From Thalassospira australica (lineage in GTDB: Bacteria > Pseudomonadota > Alphaproteobacteria > Rhodospirillales > Thalassospiraceae): a stretch of 64,000 nt of DNA. The number at the start of each line of letters is the position of its first letter. Positions within the stretch are counted from its first letter, which is position 1. A program made the translations under genes and the position numbers. The notes under the pieces are model-generated. The model made no database searches. It saw only the letters and a list, made by a program, of their open reading frames with translations, and was not told the DNA's origin. Below are positions 42,683 to 51,272 of this stretch, in pieces. The DNA lies in assembly GCF_000763295.1 (NCBI RefSeq), contig NZ_JRJE01000032.1:496001-560000 (forward strand). The letters run 5' to 3'.

Positions 42683-43503
42683 GTTTGGTCGCAAACAAGG
42701 CGGGCTTTGTCGTCCGCGGGCGGCATTTGCTTCGTGATGTGACGGTTGCTGTCAAACCGGGTGAAGTGCTTGCCGTTTTGGGCCCAAACGGTGCCGGGAA
42801 ATCAACCCTTCTTCGGGTGATGGCCGGGGAATATCAGGCGACATCAGGTACCATTCATCAGAATGGGCAGGATGTTTCGCAAGTGGCGGCTTTGGCGTTG
42901 GCGCAAACACGTGCCGTCATGCCGCAGGCCGCATCAATGACCTTTCCGTTTGCTGTCCGCGATGTGGTTGCGCTGGGACGTGCGCCATTTCGCAGAAATT
43001 CGACACGGCAGTTTGATCAGAAACTGGTCGACCATGCGATCAGGCTGGCCGATATCGACCATCTCGCAGATCGTGCCTATCCCGCGCTTTCAGGCGGGGA
43101 AAAGCAGCGCGTCCATCTTGCCCGTGCTTTGGTTCAGGTTTGGGGGATGAACAATCCGGAAACGACGGGCCGTTTGGATCATGAGCGGGATGGCAAGGAG
43201 CGTTTTCTGCTGCTTGATGAGCCGACAGCGGGGCTGGATGTTTCCCATCAGCACGCATTGCTTGCCGTCGCCCGGCGCGAGGCACATCAAAACAATGTCG
43301 GGGTGATGATGATCCTGCATGATTTCAATCAGGTCACGGCCTATGCCGATCGCGTGGCGGTTCTGTCTGCGGGCGAAATCGTTGCCCAAGGCCCGGTATC
43401 AGACATTATGGAGCCGGGGTTGCTGTCATCAGTATTCAAAAGCCCGATCCGTGCCATTGATGACCCTGCGGGTGGTTTTGTGCTGGTCAGTCACGGTGGT
43501 TGA
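42679..43503 (+). CDS. hmuV: Hemin ABC transporter ATP-binding protein HmuV
   Basis: This is the ATPase of the haem importer (274 residues). Walker A GPNGAGKST (residues about 35-43), the Q-loop MPQAASMTF, the signature LSGGEKQRVHLAR and Walker B LLLDEPTAGLD are complete. About 20 polar residues (GMNNPETTGRLDHERDGKE) are inserted between signature and Walker B, a length-variable spot in HmuV proteins. It is the last gene of the operon, convergent with the LysR gene with only 6 nt between stops and no terminator visible. Confidence 0.93.
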   Translation: MSLVANKAGFVVRGRHLLRDVTVAVKPGEVLAVLGPNGAGKSTLLRVMAGEYQATSGTIHQNGQDVSQVAALALAQTRAVMPQAASMTFPFAVRDVVALGRAPFRRNSTRQFDQKLVDHAIRLADIDHLADRAYPALSGGEKQRVHLARALVQVWGMNNPETTGRLDHERDGKERFLLLDEPTAGLDVSHQHALLAVARREAHQNNVGVMMILHDFNQVTAYADRVAVLSAGEIVAQGPVSDIMEPGLLSSVFKSPIRAIDDPAGGFVLVSHGG

Positions 43504-43509
43504 TGCCGG

Positions 43510-44442
43510 TTAGTCTGGCGTGGGTGACGGGGTGGTGCGGTCTTCCTGTTCGGTTCGGCATGTCGTGATCAGCCAGTCGCGAAAGGCACGGACGGCAAAG
43601 TTGTTTTCCTTTTCCTTGGGATACACCACGTAATAGGCGTGCTGATTGGGAATGGAAACATCAAACGGTGCGACCAAACGCCCGCTTTCAAGTTCTTCAC
43701 GCACCAGAAATTCCGGCAAAAGTGCCAGCCCAAGCCCAGCCACAGCAGCCTGAATCACCATGTGGAAATGTTCAAACCGGGGCCCGGCCAATTCATCCAC
43801 CACGGCAACACCGGTTGCCGCCAGCCAGTCCTGCCAGGCGCGTGGGCGGGTGGAATGCTGCAAAAGGGTGCAGTTGCGTACCCGTTCACGGGCAATCGGC
43901 AGATCGTCATTTTCCTTCAGCAGCTTGGGCGCACAAACCGCAATCAGGGTTTCCCCCATCAAACGGTGCGTCACACAGCCCGGCAGGTTGTCTTCGCCAA
44001 AGTGAATGGCAATATCGATGCCTTCGCGGTCGAAATTAAATTCACGCGTCTGGGTAATAAGATTTAGCTGAATGTCAGGCCAGGTCGCCTTGAAATCGCC
44101 AAGGCGCGGGACAAGCCAGCGTGCACCAAATGTCGGTAAGGTCCCGACATTAAGCATCCCGCCCGCATCGGAATAGGCCATCACCTGAAGTGTTGCGGCC
44201 TCCGCCCGATCCAGAAGATCTCGTACCTGTGCGGCATAGGCTTCACCGGCGGCGGTTAGTTTCAGGCGCTTTTTTACGCGGCGAAACAGATCGCGACCCA
44301 GATATTCTTCAAGCGACCTGATCTGACGGCTGATCGCGCTTTGCGTGACATTAAGTTCCTCTGCCGCGCGGGTGAAAGACAAGTGACGTGCTGAGCTTTC
44401 AAAAAACTGTAGAGCAGTCAGGGACGGCAAGACGCGACGCAT
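43510..44442 (-). CDS. LysR-family regulator (GcvA-like)
   Basis: This is a 310-residue LysR-type regulator. The N-terminal winged helix-turn-helix (LSFTRAAEELNVTQSAISRQ, about residues 20-39) begins with PSLTALQFFESSARH, the GcvA-subfamily form. The effector-binding domain follows (about 90-295), with LNVGTLPTFGARWLVPRL and IDIAIHFGEDNLPG. It is divergent from the FAD oxidoreductase gene across 278 bp, so it most likely activates the oxidoreductase, aminotransferase and dehydrogenase genes. The C-terminal tail is polar and variable. Confidence 0.9.
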   Translation of the reverse strand: MRRVLPSLTALQFFESSARHLSFTRAAEELNVTQSAISRQIRSLEEYLGRDLFRRVKKRLKLTAAGEAYAAQVRDLLDRAEAATLQVMAYSDAGGMLNVGTLPTFGARWLVPRLGDFKATWPDIQLNLITQTREFNFDREGIDIAIHFGEDNLPGCVTHRLMGETLIAVCAPKLLKENDDLPIARERVRNCTLLQHSTRPRAWQDWLAATGVAVVDELAGPRFEHFHMVIQAAVAGLGLALLPEFLVREELESGRLVAPFDVSIPNQHAYYVVYPKEKENNFAVRAFRDWLITTCRTEQEDRTTPSPTPD

Positions 44443-44720
44443 GAAAAATCCAGTTCATAACAAAACGGAATGATGTGGTGCGAATATATCGTTTGTTTGC
44501 TTTTCATCCAAGGCATAGGATTTTAACTGGTTCCAGTCCCATCGTGCCACCGCACAAACAGCTTGGGCCGAAAACCAACCGCGTTGGCATGTCGATACTT
44601 TGTAATGTTTTGGAAGGATGTCTTCCCGATATGCAGGTAACGGCGCCGCGTGCAAAGATAAAAAATGTCAGATGAAGACAATCAAAAAGGCTGAAAGACT
44701 GTATCGGGTAGAAGGCAAGC

Positions 44721-45908
44721 ATGGCTTCAGTTGACGCAAATTATGATGTGATCATTGTCGGGGGTGCCGTGATTGGCAGCTCCATCGCATGGCATTTGAC
44801 CGGGCGGGATGATTTCAAGGGCCGGGTTTTGGTAATCGAAAAGGATTCCAGTTATGAATTCTGTTCGACAGCGCTTTCAGCCGCATCGATCCGTCAGCAG
44901 TTCTCAACCCCGATCAATATTGAAATGTCGGCCTATGGCATTGATTTCCTGCGCAACCTGAAACGTGACCTGGACCCGGAAGTTGATATTGCCCTGCATG
45001 AAAAGGGCTATCTGATTCTTGCGACCGATCAGGGGCGCGATATCCTGCGTCAGAACCATGCGACGCAAACCGAATTTGGTGGCGATATCATCTGGATGGA
45101 GCCCGACGAACTGGCGGCCAAATATCCGTGGATGAACACATCCGATCTTGCAGCCGGATGTTGGGGCCGTACGGGAGAAGGCTGGTTTGATGCCTATTGT
45201 CTAATGCAGTCATTTCGCAAACAGGCGCGCCGCCGCGGTGCGGATTACATTGATGGCGAAGTGATCGAAGTCCTGCGCGATGGCGATCAGGTAAGCGGTG
45301 TGGTGCTTAAAGACGGCCGTCGTTTCGGTTGTGGTCAGCTTGTGAATGCCGCAGGCACGGGTGGATCCAAGATCGCGAGAATGGCGGGGCTGGAAATCCC
45401 GGTTGAGCCGCGCAAACGGTGTATTTTTGTGTTTAATTGCCGCGATGCCGACGACATCAACGCATCCTGCCCGATGCTAATTGACCCAAGTGGTCTTTAT
45501 GTCCGCCCCGAAGGCGAGTTTTTCATCACCGGCATCGCCCCGCCCAAAGAGCGCGACACGGAATGCTGGGATTTCGATGTTGATCACAGCCTGTTTGACG
45601 ACATCATCTGGCCGGGGCTGTACGAGCGCTGCGAACGGTTCGAAGCCATCAAGGTGGTGAACGCCTGGGCGGGGCATTATGCCTATAACCTGCTTGATCA
45701 GAACGCGATCCTTGGTCGTCATAGCGATGTTTCCAACTTCATCTTTGCCAACGGGTTTTCTGGTCATGGCCTGCAGCAAAGCCCGGCTGTCGGGCGCGGA
45801 ATTGCCGAACTGGTGACCACCGGCGGATATGAAACCCTTGATCTGTCGGTATTTGGTTATGAACGCATCCGTGATCAGGCACCGGTTTTTGAACTGAATG
45901 TAATTTAA
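44721..45908 (+). CDS. FAD-dependent oxidoreductase (DAO family)
   Basis: This is a 395-residue flavoprotein of the D-amino-acid-oxidase/glycine-oxidase/sarcosine-oxidase superfamily. The Rossmann motif YDVIIVGGAVIGSSIAWHL lies at residues 8-26; its third Gly is Ala. C-terminal FAD contacts are in FIFANGFSGHGLQQSPAVGR. STALSAASIRQQFS replaces the usual SGRNGG stretch, as in FOXRED1-like and related dehydrogenases of secondary amines. GAAGG lies upstream of ATG 44721. With the aminotransferase and ALDH7 genes it fits an amino-acid degradation pathway, perhaps oxidation of pipecolate or saccharopine on the way to 2-aminoadipate semialdehyde. Confidence 0.85.
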   Translation: MASVDANYDVIIVGGAVIGSSIAWHLTGRDDFKGRVLVIEKDSSYEFCSTALSAASIRQQFSTPINIEMSAYGIDFLRNLKRDLDPEVDIALHEKGYLILATDQGRDILRQNHATQTEFGGDIIWMEPDELAAKYPWMNTSDLAAGCWGRTGEGWFDAYCLMQSFRKQARRRGADYIDGEVIEVLRDGDQVSGVVLKDGRRFGCGQLVNAAGTGGSKIARMAGLEIPVEPRKRCIFVFNCRDADDINASCPMLIDPSGLYVRPEGEFFITGIAPPKERDTECWDFDVDHSLFDDIIWPGLYERCERFEAIKVVNAWAGHYAYNLLDQNAILGRHSDVSNFIFANGFSGHGLQQSPAVGRGIAELVTTGGYETLDLSVFGYERIRDQAPVFELNVI

Positions 45909-45980
45909 TGCGGTTTCGTAACGATATCGCGAAATCAGATGCTTAAGACCCGTTTTAACCCATTGCCGGAGCAGGCCCCA

Positions 45981-47300
45981 ATGCCCCGTGACGAAAATAC
46001 CAAACCCGCCCAAGACAGCACCATGATTCGTGATCGTGCGGGTGTTTCAGTGTCTGCCGGGGTGCGCAGTTTGCATCCGGTTTATCTGGACCGGGCCTTG
46101 AATGCCCAGGCATGGGATGTGGATGGTACGCGCTACATCGATTTCATTGGCGGGATCGGGGTTTTGACTGTCGGGCATCGCAATCCAGTGGTGATGGAAC
46201 GCGTCAGTGCACAGTGCGAACGCTTTACCCATAGCTGTTATAACGCGTTGCCCCATGAACCCTATATTGCGGTAACCGACTGGCTGGCTGCAAACTGCCC
46301 GATCGAAGGTCCGGCAAAATCGATGCTGACCAATTCTGGGGCGGAGGCGATGGAAAACGCCCTGAAACTGGCGCGTGCCTTTACCGGGCGCACGGGCGTG
46401 ATTGCCTTTGAAGGCGCATTTCATGGCCGAACCCTTGCGACCCTGGCGCTCACGGGGAAAACCAAACCTTATAAAGCCGGGCTTGGGCCGTTGCCGGGGC
46501 CCGTGTGGCATCTGCCATATCCTTGCCCGGAAACAGGTGTATCAACCGATGAAGCGATGGATGCCATCGCCAAGCTGTTTGCCGTATCTGCCGATCCCGC
46601 ATCGATCGGGGCGGTGGTGATTGAACCCATTCAGGGCGAAGGTGGTTTTCGTGCCTGCGACGGGGAGTTCATCCATGCCTTGCGGCAGCTCTGTGATGAA
46701 AACGGTATGGTCTTGATTGCCGATGAAATTCAGTCAGGCTTTGGTCGGACGGGCAAAATGTTTGCCATCGAACATGCTGGGGTTGCACCCGATATCCTTG
46801 TTATGGGCAAGGGCATTGGCGGTGGGTTTCCATTGGCCGCCATTACGGGGGCCGAAGATGTCATGAATGCGTTGGCGCCCGGTGGTCTTGGTGGGACTTA
46901 TTCCGGTAACCCTGTGGCCTGTGCGGCAGCAACCGGGGTGTTTGAAGTCCTTGAGACTGATGGGGTTTTGGGTCGTGCCAACCAACTTGGCGAAAAATAC
47001 GCCACCCATATCGCATGGCTGCGCGATCTGCCCGGCGGGCATGTGATCGGCAGGATGCGCGGGATCGGGGCGATGCGTGCTTTTGAATTGATTGCAGATG
47101 ACGGCAAACCGTCGCCCAAACGTCTGCAAACCTTGTTGCAACTGGCCCGGAATGCCGGGCTATTGTTAATGCCAAGTGGTGAACACGCCAATGTCGTGCG
47201 CCTGCTGGCACCTTTGACCATTCCGTTTGATCAGGTCGATGAGGCCTTTGCCATCATCGCCAAGCTGCTGCCCAAGGTGGCCGAAACACAAGAACCGTAA
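45981..47300 (+). CDS. Class III PLP-dependent aminotransferase (GabT-like)
   Basis: This is a fold-type I aminotransferase (439 residues) that acts on omega-amino groups. It shows TNSGAEAMENALKLARA, the cofactor-contact stretch FEGAFHGRT, the PLP-ring Asp in LIADEIQSGFGRTG and the Schiff-base Lys in VMGKGIGGGFP. ATG 45981 has GGAGCAGG upstream; ATG 45939 has none. GabT relatives use 4-aminobutyrate, 5-aminovalerate, ornithine or lysine. The ALDH7 gene next door favours removal of the epsilon-amino group of lysine, giving 2-aminoadipate semialdehyde, but this is inferred from context. Confidence 0.88.
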   Translation: MPRDENTKPAQDSTMIRDRAGVSVSAGVRSLHPVYLDRALNAQAWDVDGTRYIDFIGGIGVLTVGHRNPVVMERVSAQCERFTHSCYNALPHEPYIAVTDWLAANCPIEGPAKSMLTNSGAEAMENALKLARAFTGRTGVIAFEGAFHGRTLATLALTGKTKPYKAGLGPLPGPVWHLPYPCPETGVSTDEAMDAIAKLFAVSADPASIGAVVIEPIQGEGGFRACDGEFIHALRQLCDENGMVLIADEIQSGFGRTGKMFAIEHAGVAPDILVMGKGIGGGFPLAAITGAEDVMNALAPGGLGGTYSGNPVACAAATGVFEVLETDGVLGRANQLGEKYATHIAWLRDLPGGHVIGRMRGIGAMRAFELIADDGKPSPKRLQTLLQLARNAGLLLMPSGEHANVVRLLAPLTIPFDQVDEAFAIIAKLLPKVAETQEP

Positions 47301-47358
47301 CTGAGATCGAATTTGCCGGTGGTGCGCGCCGGAACGTTAAAACGAAGGGAGTTTGACT

Positions 47359-48858
47359 GTGAGCTATAAATCCATTCTGACCGAACTTGGTCTGTCTGAC
47401 GCAGAGATTACCAATGGCACGCTGAGTGTCCAGACGCCGGTTGACGGTTCGGAATTTGCAAGTGTTACCGAAACCACCCCGGCCGAGATGACCGATGTCA
47501 TCGGCAATGCCAAAAAGGCCTTTGGCGCATGGCGTCAGGTTCCCGGTCCGCGTCGTGGCGAACTGGTGCGTCTGTTGGGTGAAGAACTACGTGCGGCAAA
47601 AGAACCGCTGGGCCGTTTGGTGTCGCTTGAATGCGGCAAGATCTATCAGGAAGGTCTGGGCGAAGTTCAGGAAATGATCGATATCTGCGACTTTGCCCTT
47701 GGCCTGTCGCGCCAGCTGTATGGTCTGACCATCGCGTCCGAACGTCCGGGCCACAAAATGATGGAAAACTGGCATCCGCTGGGTGTTGCGGGGTTGATCA
47801 CCGCATTTAACTTCCCGGTGGCACCGTGGGCATGGAATACTGCCCTTGCACTGGCTTGCGGCAATGCCGTGATCTGGAAACCGTCGGAAAAAACCCCGGT
47901 CACGGCAATGGCATGCCAAAAGATCCTTGAAAAGGCGATTGCCAAATTCGGTGATGCCCCGGCCAACTTGCATCAGGTCGTTGTGGGGGATCGTGAAATC
48001 GGTGAAATCATGACCGACAGCCGTGACGTCGCCCTGATTTCGGCCACCGGTTCGACCCGTATGGGCCGTGAAGTTGCCCCGCGTGTGGCCCAGCGCTTTG
48101 GCCGCACCATTCTGGAACTTGGCGGCAACAACGCCATGATCGTTACTCCGTCGGCCGATCTTGATATGACCGTGCGGGCGGTTGTGTTCTCGGCTGTTGG
48201 GACCTGTGGTCAGCGGTGCACATCCTTGCGTCGCCTGATCGTTCACAAGGACGTCAAGGATCAGCTGCTGCCGAAAATCATCGCCGCTTACAAGTCGGTC
48301 AAGATCGGTGATCCGCTTGAAGATGGTGTTCTTGTCGGCCCACTGATTGATGAAGAAGCCTTCACCAACATGCAAACGGCCCTTGCCAATGCCAAGAAAG
48401 ACGGTGGCACCGTGCATGGTGGCGAACGCACCCTGGAATCGGAATATCCAAACGCGTTCTATGTCACCCCGTCGGTGGTTGAAATGCCCGGTCAGACCGA
48501 CACGGTAAAGCACGAAACCTTCGCGCCGATCCTGTATGTCATGACCTACGAGACGCTTGAAGAGGCCATCGCGCTCCAAAATGACGTTCCGCAGGGTCTG
48601 TCGTCCTGCATCTTCTCGACCGATCTGCGCGAAACCGAACTGTTCCTGTCGTCGGTTGGCTCCGATTGCGGGATTGCCAACGTCAATATCGGCCCGTCCG
48701 GCGCAGAAATCGGTGGTGCGTTTGGTGGTGAAAAAGAAACCGGTGGCGGTCGTGAATCCGGTTCGGACGCTTGGAAAGGCTACATGCGCCGCGCGACCAA
48801 TACCATCAACTACTCCCGCGAGCTGCCATTGGCTCAGGGCATTAAATTCGATATCTGA
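47359..48858 (+). CDS. Aldehyde dehydrogenase, ALDH7/AmaB type
   Basis: This NAD-dependent dehydrogenase (499 residues) belongs to the antiquitin/ALDH7 branch, whose members oxidise 2-aminoadipate 6-semialdehyde (in equilibrium with piperideine-6-carboxylate) to 2-aminoadipate. Features include ITAFNFPVAPWAWNTALAL, the general base Glu in LELGGNNAMIV and the nucleophile Cys in GTCGQRCTSLRR; ETGGGRESGSDAWKGYMRR near the C-terminus is specific to ALDH7. GTG 47359 has AGGGAG 8 nt upstream; the TTG at 47353 is too close to it. It is the last gene of the three-gene unit and is followed by a terminator. Confidence 0.92.
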   Translation: MSYKSILTELGLSDAEITNGTLSVQTPVDGSEFASVTETTPAEMTDVIGNAKKAFGAWRQVPGPRRGELVRLLGEELRAAKEPLGRLVSLECGKIYQEGLGEVQEMIDICDFALGLSRQLYGLTIASERPGHKMMENWHPLGVAGLITAFNFPVAPWAWNTALALACGNAVIWKPSEKTPVTAMACQKILEKAIAKFGDAPANLHQVVVGDREIGEIMTDSRDVALISATGSTRMGREVAPRVAQRFGRTILELGGNNAMIVTPSADLDMTVRAVVFSAVGTCGQRCTSLRRLIVHKDVKDQLLPKIIAAYKSVKIGDPLEDGVLVGPLIDEEAFTNMQTALANAKKDGGTVHGGERTLESEYPNAFYVTPSVVEMPGQTDTVKHETFAPILYVMTYETLEEAIALQNDVPQGLSSCIFSTDLRETELFLSSVGSDCGIANVNIGPSGAEIGGAFGGEKETGGGRESGSDAWKGYMRRATNTINYSRELPLAQGIKFDI

Positions 48859-48884
48859 TCTCTCGTCCGATCAGGTTCAATGCC

Positions 48885-48917
48885 AAACCCCGCCGGTTCG
48901 CTGGCGGGGTTTTTTGT
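48885..48917 (+). terminator. Rho-independent terminator after the ALDH7 gene
   Basis: AAACCCCGCC / GGCGGGGTTT, a perfect 10-bp stem with an 8-nt loop, ends in TTTTTTG. It lies 27 nt after the stop. Confidence 0.9.
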
Positions 48918-48974
48918 GATTTCCTGAGGCTGCGGTAGAATTTTCTTTTGCCATGAAAAAAATGGGGTAACGCA

Positions 48975-49211
48975 GTGGACAAAAACAAATTCTCGCCAGG
49001 TACGAACGGGAAGGGTCTGAAATGGTTTGAGCAGCTGATTGCGGGACGTTTACGGCGCATCTCCGATGGCAGTGCTAAGTTGATTTCGCATGAAGATGTC
49101 ATGGAAATGTTTGACAGGCATTTTGCAAAAAATGGTGTCCAACGAACATGCCAAAAAAACGGCCCCCGAAGGAGCCGTTTTCTTGAATTTCATCTCAAAG
49201 CTTGGGCTTGA
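48975..49211 (+). CDS. Small hypothetical protein, antitoxin-like segment
   Basis: This is a possible 78-residue protein that starts with GTG 48975. The central part, WFEQLIAGRLRRISDGSAKL followed by ISHEDVMEMFDRHF, resembles the C-terminal region of small addiction-module antitoxins, where an Arg-rich helix is followed by a short x-DG-x-K-x-I loop. No toxin gene is next to it. The last 22 residues are translated through the sodB terminator (49153-49181) and stop at the sodB stop, which suggests a decayed or read-through 3' end. The SD (GGGGT) is weak. It may be a remnant or not coding at all. Confidence 0.38.
   Translation: MDKNKFSPGTNGKGLKWFEQLIAGRLRRISDGSAKLISHEDVMEMFDRHFAKNGVQRTCQKNGPRRSRFLEFHLKAWA
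49153..49181 (-). terminator. Rho-independent terminator of sodB
   Basis: On the minus strand AAAACGGCTCC, loop TTCG, GGGGCCGTTTT is an 11-bp stem (one T-G pair) with a stable UUCG tetraloop, and the T-run extends to seven. It starts 31 nt after the sodB stop. Confidence 0.88.
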
Positions 49212-49817
49212 TTAGCCAGCTTTGGAGAAGCGTTCTGCGACATATTCCCAGTTTACCAGGCTGTCGAGGAAGGCTTTGACATAGTCCGGGCGCGCGTTGC
49301 GGTAGTCGATGTAGTAGGAGTGTTCCCAAACATCGCAACCGAGCAGCGGGGTCTGACCGTGAACAAGCGGGTTTTCCGCGTTCGGGGTCTTGGTGACGAC
49401 CAGTTTGCCGGATTTGTCCATAGCAAGCCAGCACCAGCCCGAACCGAACTGGGTTACACCTGCCTGAACGAAGGCTTCCTTGAAGGCATCGACAGAGCCG
49501 AAATCTTCAACGATTTTCTTTTCAAGTTCACCCGGGATGGCGCCACCGCCATTGCCCTTCATCATCTGCCAGAACTCGATGTGGTTCCAGTGCTGGGCAG
49601 CGTTGTTGAACAGGCCGGCTTTGGCCGGGTCACCATAGGAAGCAACAACGACTTCTTCGAGCGACTTGCCTTCAAGGCCCGAACCTTCGAGCAGCTTGTT
49701 GCCGTTCACAACGTATGCGTTGTGGTGCTTGTCATGGTGAAACTCAAGGGTTTCAGACGACATGACCGGTGCAAGTGCGTCATATGCATACGGAAGTGCT
49801 GGGAGTTCAAATGCCAT
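49212..49817 (-). CDS. sodB: Superoxide dismutase, Fe type
   Basis: This enzyme converts superoxide to H2O2 and O2 in the cytoplasm (201 residues). The metal ligands are all present: His27 (EFHHDKHH), His79 (QHWNHIEFW), Asp162 and His166 (CDVWEHSYY). The gap between SVDAFKEAFVQAG and FGSGWCWLAMD, and NAENPL further on, match FeSOD more than MnSOD. No signal peptide. The ATG at 49817 opens MAFELPALPYAYDAL, as in nearly all SodB proteins. It is monocistronic, with its own terminator. Confidence 0.95.
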   Translation of the reverse strand: MAFELPALPYAYDALAPVMSSETLEFHHDKHHNAYVVNGNKLLEGSGLEGKSLEEVVVASYGDPAKAGLFNNAAQHWNHIEFWQMMKGNGGGAIPGELEKKIVEDFGSVDAFKEAFVQAGVTQFGSGWCWLAMDKSGKLVVTKTPNAENPLVHGQTPLLGCDVWEHSYYIDYRNARPDYVKAFLDSLVNWEYVAERFSKAG

Positions 49818-50131
49818 GATACAGTTCCTCGACTTTCATTATTGGTCTGTGCGGTAACGCAACATATCCCTTTTTGCCGCTTTGGTGAAAGTGAAAATCC
49901 CGTGCAACCTGTTGGAAACCTTTGTTGCAGGGTCACAATCCGCGACCGGGAAGGATGCCTCTGGGCCTTAATCTAGGTCAGAGGCGCAATTATGCAATGC
50001 GTCGTTTGGCAATGCTTTATTGCCCAAACACACTTGAAGAACTTCCCAAAGATGAAAACGTTCCAGAAAAACCGCGAAGTTTTTGACCGGAAATGCGTTT
50101 CCTGCCTCGGGGAAGAAGGGGGTGTGCAAGG
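49818..50131. other. Intergenic region, 314 bp, no gene seen
   Basis: It contains the sodB leader and promoter region next to 49818 and, near 50004-50029, a hairpin GTTTGGCAAT / ATTGCCCAAAC with one bulge. No T-run follows the hairpin in either direction. I see no reading frame with an SD, no RNA gene and no iron-box match. Confidence 0.4.
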
Positions 50132-50437
50132 CTATTCCTTGTAAAGCCCGCTCATGTGCTTGATGTCGGTCCCGCTGCGGATCATGACGTCATATTCGCC
50201 CTTTGGCAGGGCGGAAAGATCAAGTTTGCACGGGAAGGTCCGGCAATCACGGTTAAGCGCAATTGTCCCATCCTGATAGGTCAGGATCACTTCACCAGTC
50301 GCTTTTTCAGACCGGATCGTGACACTGTCTGTGGTTGGCTTCGGGGCGATTCTGATCGCGGCCACGGCGGCTGTCGTTCCGGTCAGGATACAGATCAGGG
50401 CAATGGCAATCGGCTTGCTGCGCATAGATTTCAACAT
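50132..50437 (-). CDS. Small exported protein of unknown function
   Basis: This is a 101-residue protein. The first 28 residues (MLKSMRSKPIAIALICILTG and on to AVAA) look like an uncleaved anchor or Sec signal. The rest is a small beta-rich domain with two cysteines close together (NRDCRTFPCKLDLSALPKGE) that may pair in the periplasm. I chose ATG 50437, with AGGG 6-7 nt upstream; an in-frame ATG five codons later (MRSKP) also works. A perfect 9-bp inverted repeat at 50456-50485 sits in its leader. No family is recognised. Confidence 0.6.
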   Translation of the reverse strand: MLKSMRSKPIAIALICILTGTTAAVAAIRIAPKPTTDSVTIRSEKATGEVILTYQDGTIALNRDCRTFPCKLDLSALPKGEYDVMIRSGTDIKHMSGLYKE

Positions 50438-50455
50438 GATATCCCTCGCGCTTGT

Positions 50456-50485
50456 GAGCATCTTAGTCATGAAACCAAGATGCTC
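50456..50485 (-). other. Inverted repeat in the leader of the 101-residue protein gene
   Basis: GAGCATCTT-12-AAGATGCTC, perfect 9-bp arms, 19 bp upstream of the start codon at 50437. It could be an operator or an mRNA hairpin near the SD. No T-run, so not a typical thiE terminator. Confidence 0.45.
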
Positions 50486-50639
50486 TCTGAAGCCGGAGAA
50501 TTCGCGGCGCAATTGCGGCATTTCCGTGCTGTTTGCGCCGCTTTGCGCGGGGCAGCCATGCGCGCCGTAAATCATCCTGTCTTGCCAGTCACTTACGTGG
50601 GTAGGACACATTGATGCAAATTGAATGATCGAGGCGTTG

Positions 50640-51272
50640 TTATTTTACCAAGGCAATGGCGTCTGAAAGTTTGCGGCTGGCGGCTTCCGGATCGGGTTGT
50701 CCGCAGATTGCCGAGACAACGGCAATCCCGTTTGCACCTGCGCGAAAAACCGGTGTGACATGTTCGTGTTTGAGACCGCCAATCGCAACCGATGGTACCT
50801 CGACCATACCTACCAAATCCGCAAGGCCATCAAAGCCGATCGCGGGCTTATGATCGGGTTTTGTTGGTGTGGCAAAGATCGGGCCGATGCCGACATAGTC
50901 AACAATGGCGGGATCGACTTTGGCAGCGACGGCCTTGTCTTCAATCGACAGGCCGATGATCTTGTCACGCCCCAGACGTTCGCGCGCAGCCTGTGAGGGC
51001 AGGTCATCCTGCCCCACATGCAGGCCATGGGCCCCGATGGCAATTGCCGCGTCGATATCATCATTTACAATCAATGGCACCCCGGTACCGGCCATCACAT
51101 CCATCAATTCGCGGCCAATGCGGATCAGGCCTTCGGTGCCCGCCCGCTTGTCACGCAATTGCACGATGGTTGCCCCACCGGCAATGGCCGCCATGGTGGT
51201 TTCAACCATGGAATGGGTGCGGCACAGGCCGGGGTCAAGAACCAGATAAAGCGACAGATCAAAGGACTTCAT
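50640..51272 (-). CDS. thiE: Thiamine phosphate synthase
   Basis: This enzyme joins hydroxymethylpyrimidine diphosphate and thiazole phosphate to make thiamine phosphate (210 residues, TIM barrel). Recognisable stretches are GGATIVQLRDKRA (substrate-binding Gln and Arg), PLIVNDDIDAAIAIGAHGLHVGQDDLP, DYVGIGPIFATPTKPDH and AIGGL. The start overlaps the thiM stop by 4 nt. It is in an operon with thiM behind the TPP riboswitch, so it belongs to the salvage branch; no thiC or thiG is nearby. Confidence 0.94.
   Translation of the reverse strand: MKSFDLSLYLVLDPGLCRTHSMVETTMAAIAGGATIVQLRDKRAGTEGLIRIGRELMDVMAGTGVPLIVNDDIDAAIAIGAHGLHVGQDDLPSQAARERLGRDKIIGLSIEDKAVAAKVDPAIVDYVGIGPIFATPTKPDHKPAIGFDGLADLVGMVEVPSVAIGGLKHEHVTPVFRAGANGIAVVSAICGQPDPEAASRKLSDAIALVK

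Noticed and set aside
47587-48579. 330-codon open frame on the minus strand opposite the ALDH7 gene
   Set aside because: Antisense shadow of a well-conserved dehydrogenase gene, with no recognisable motif of its own.
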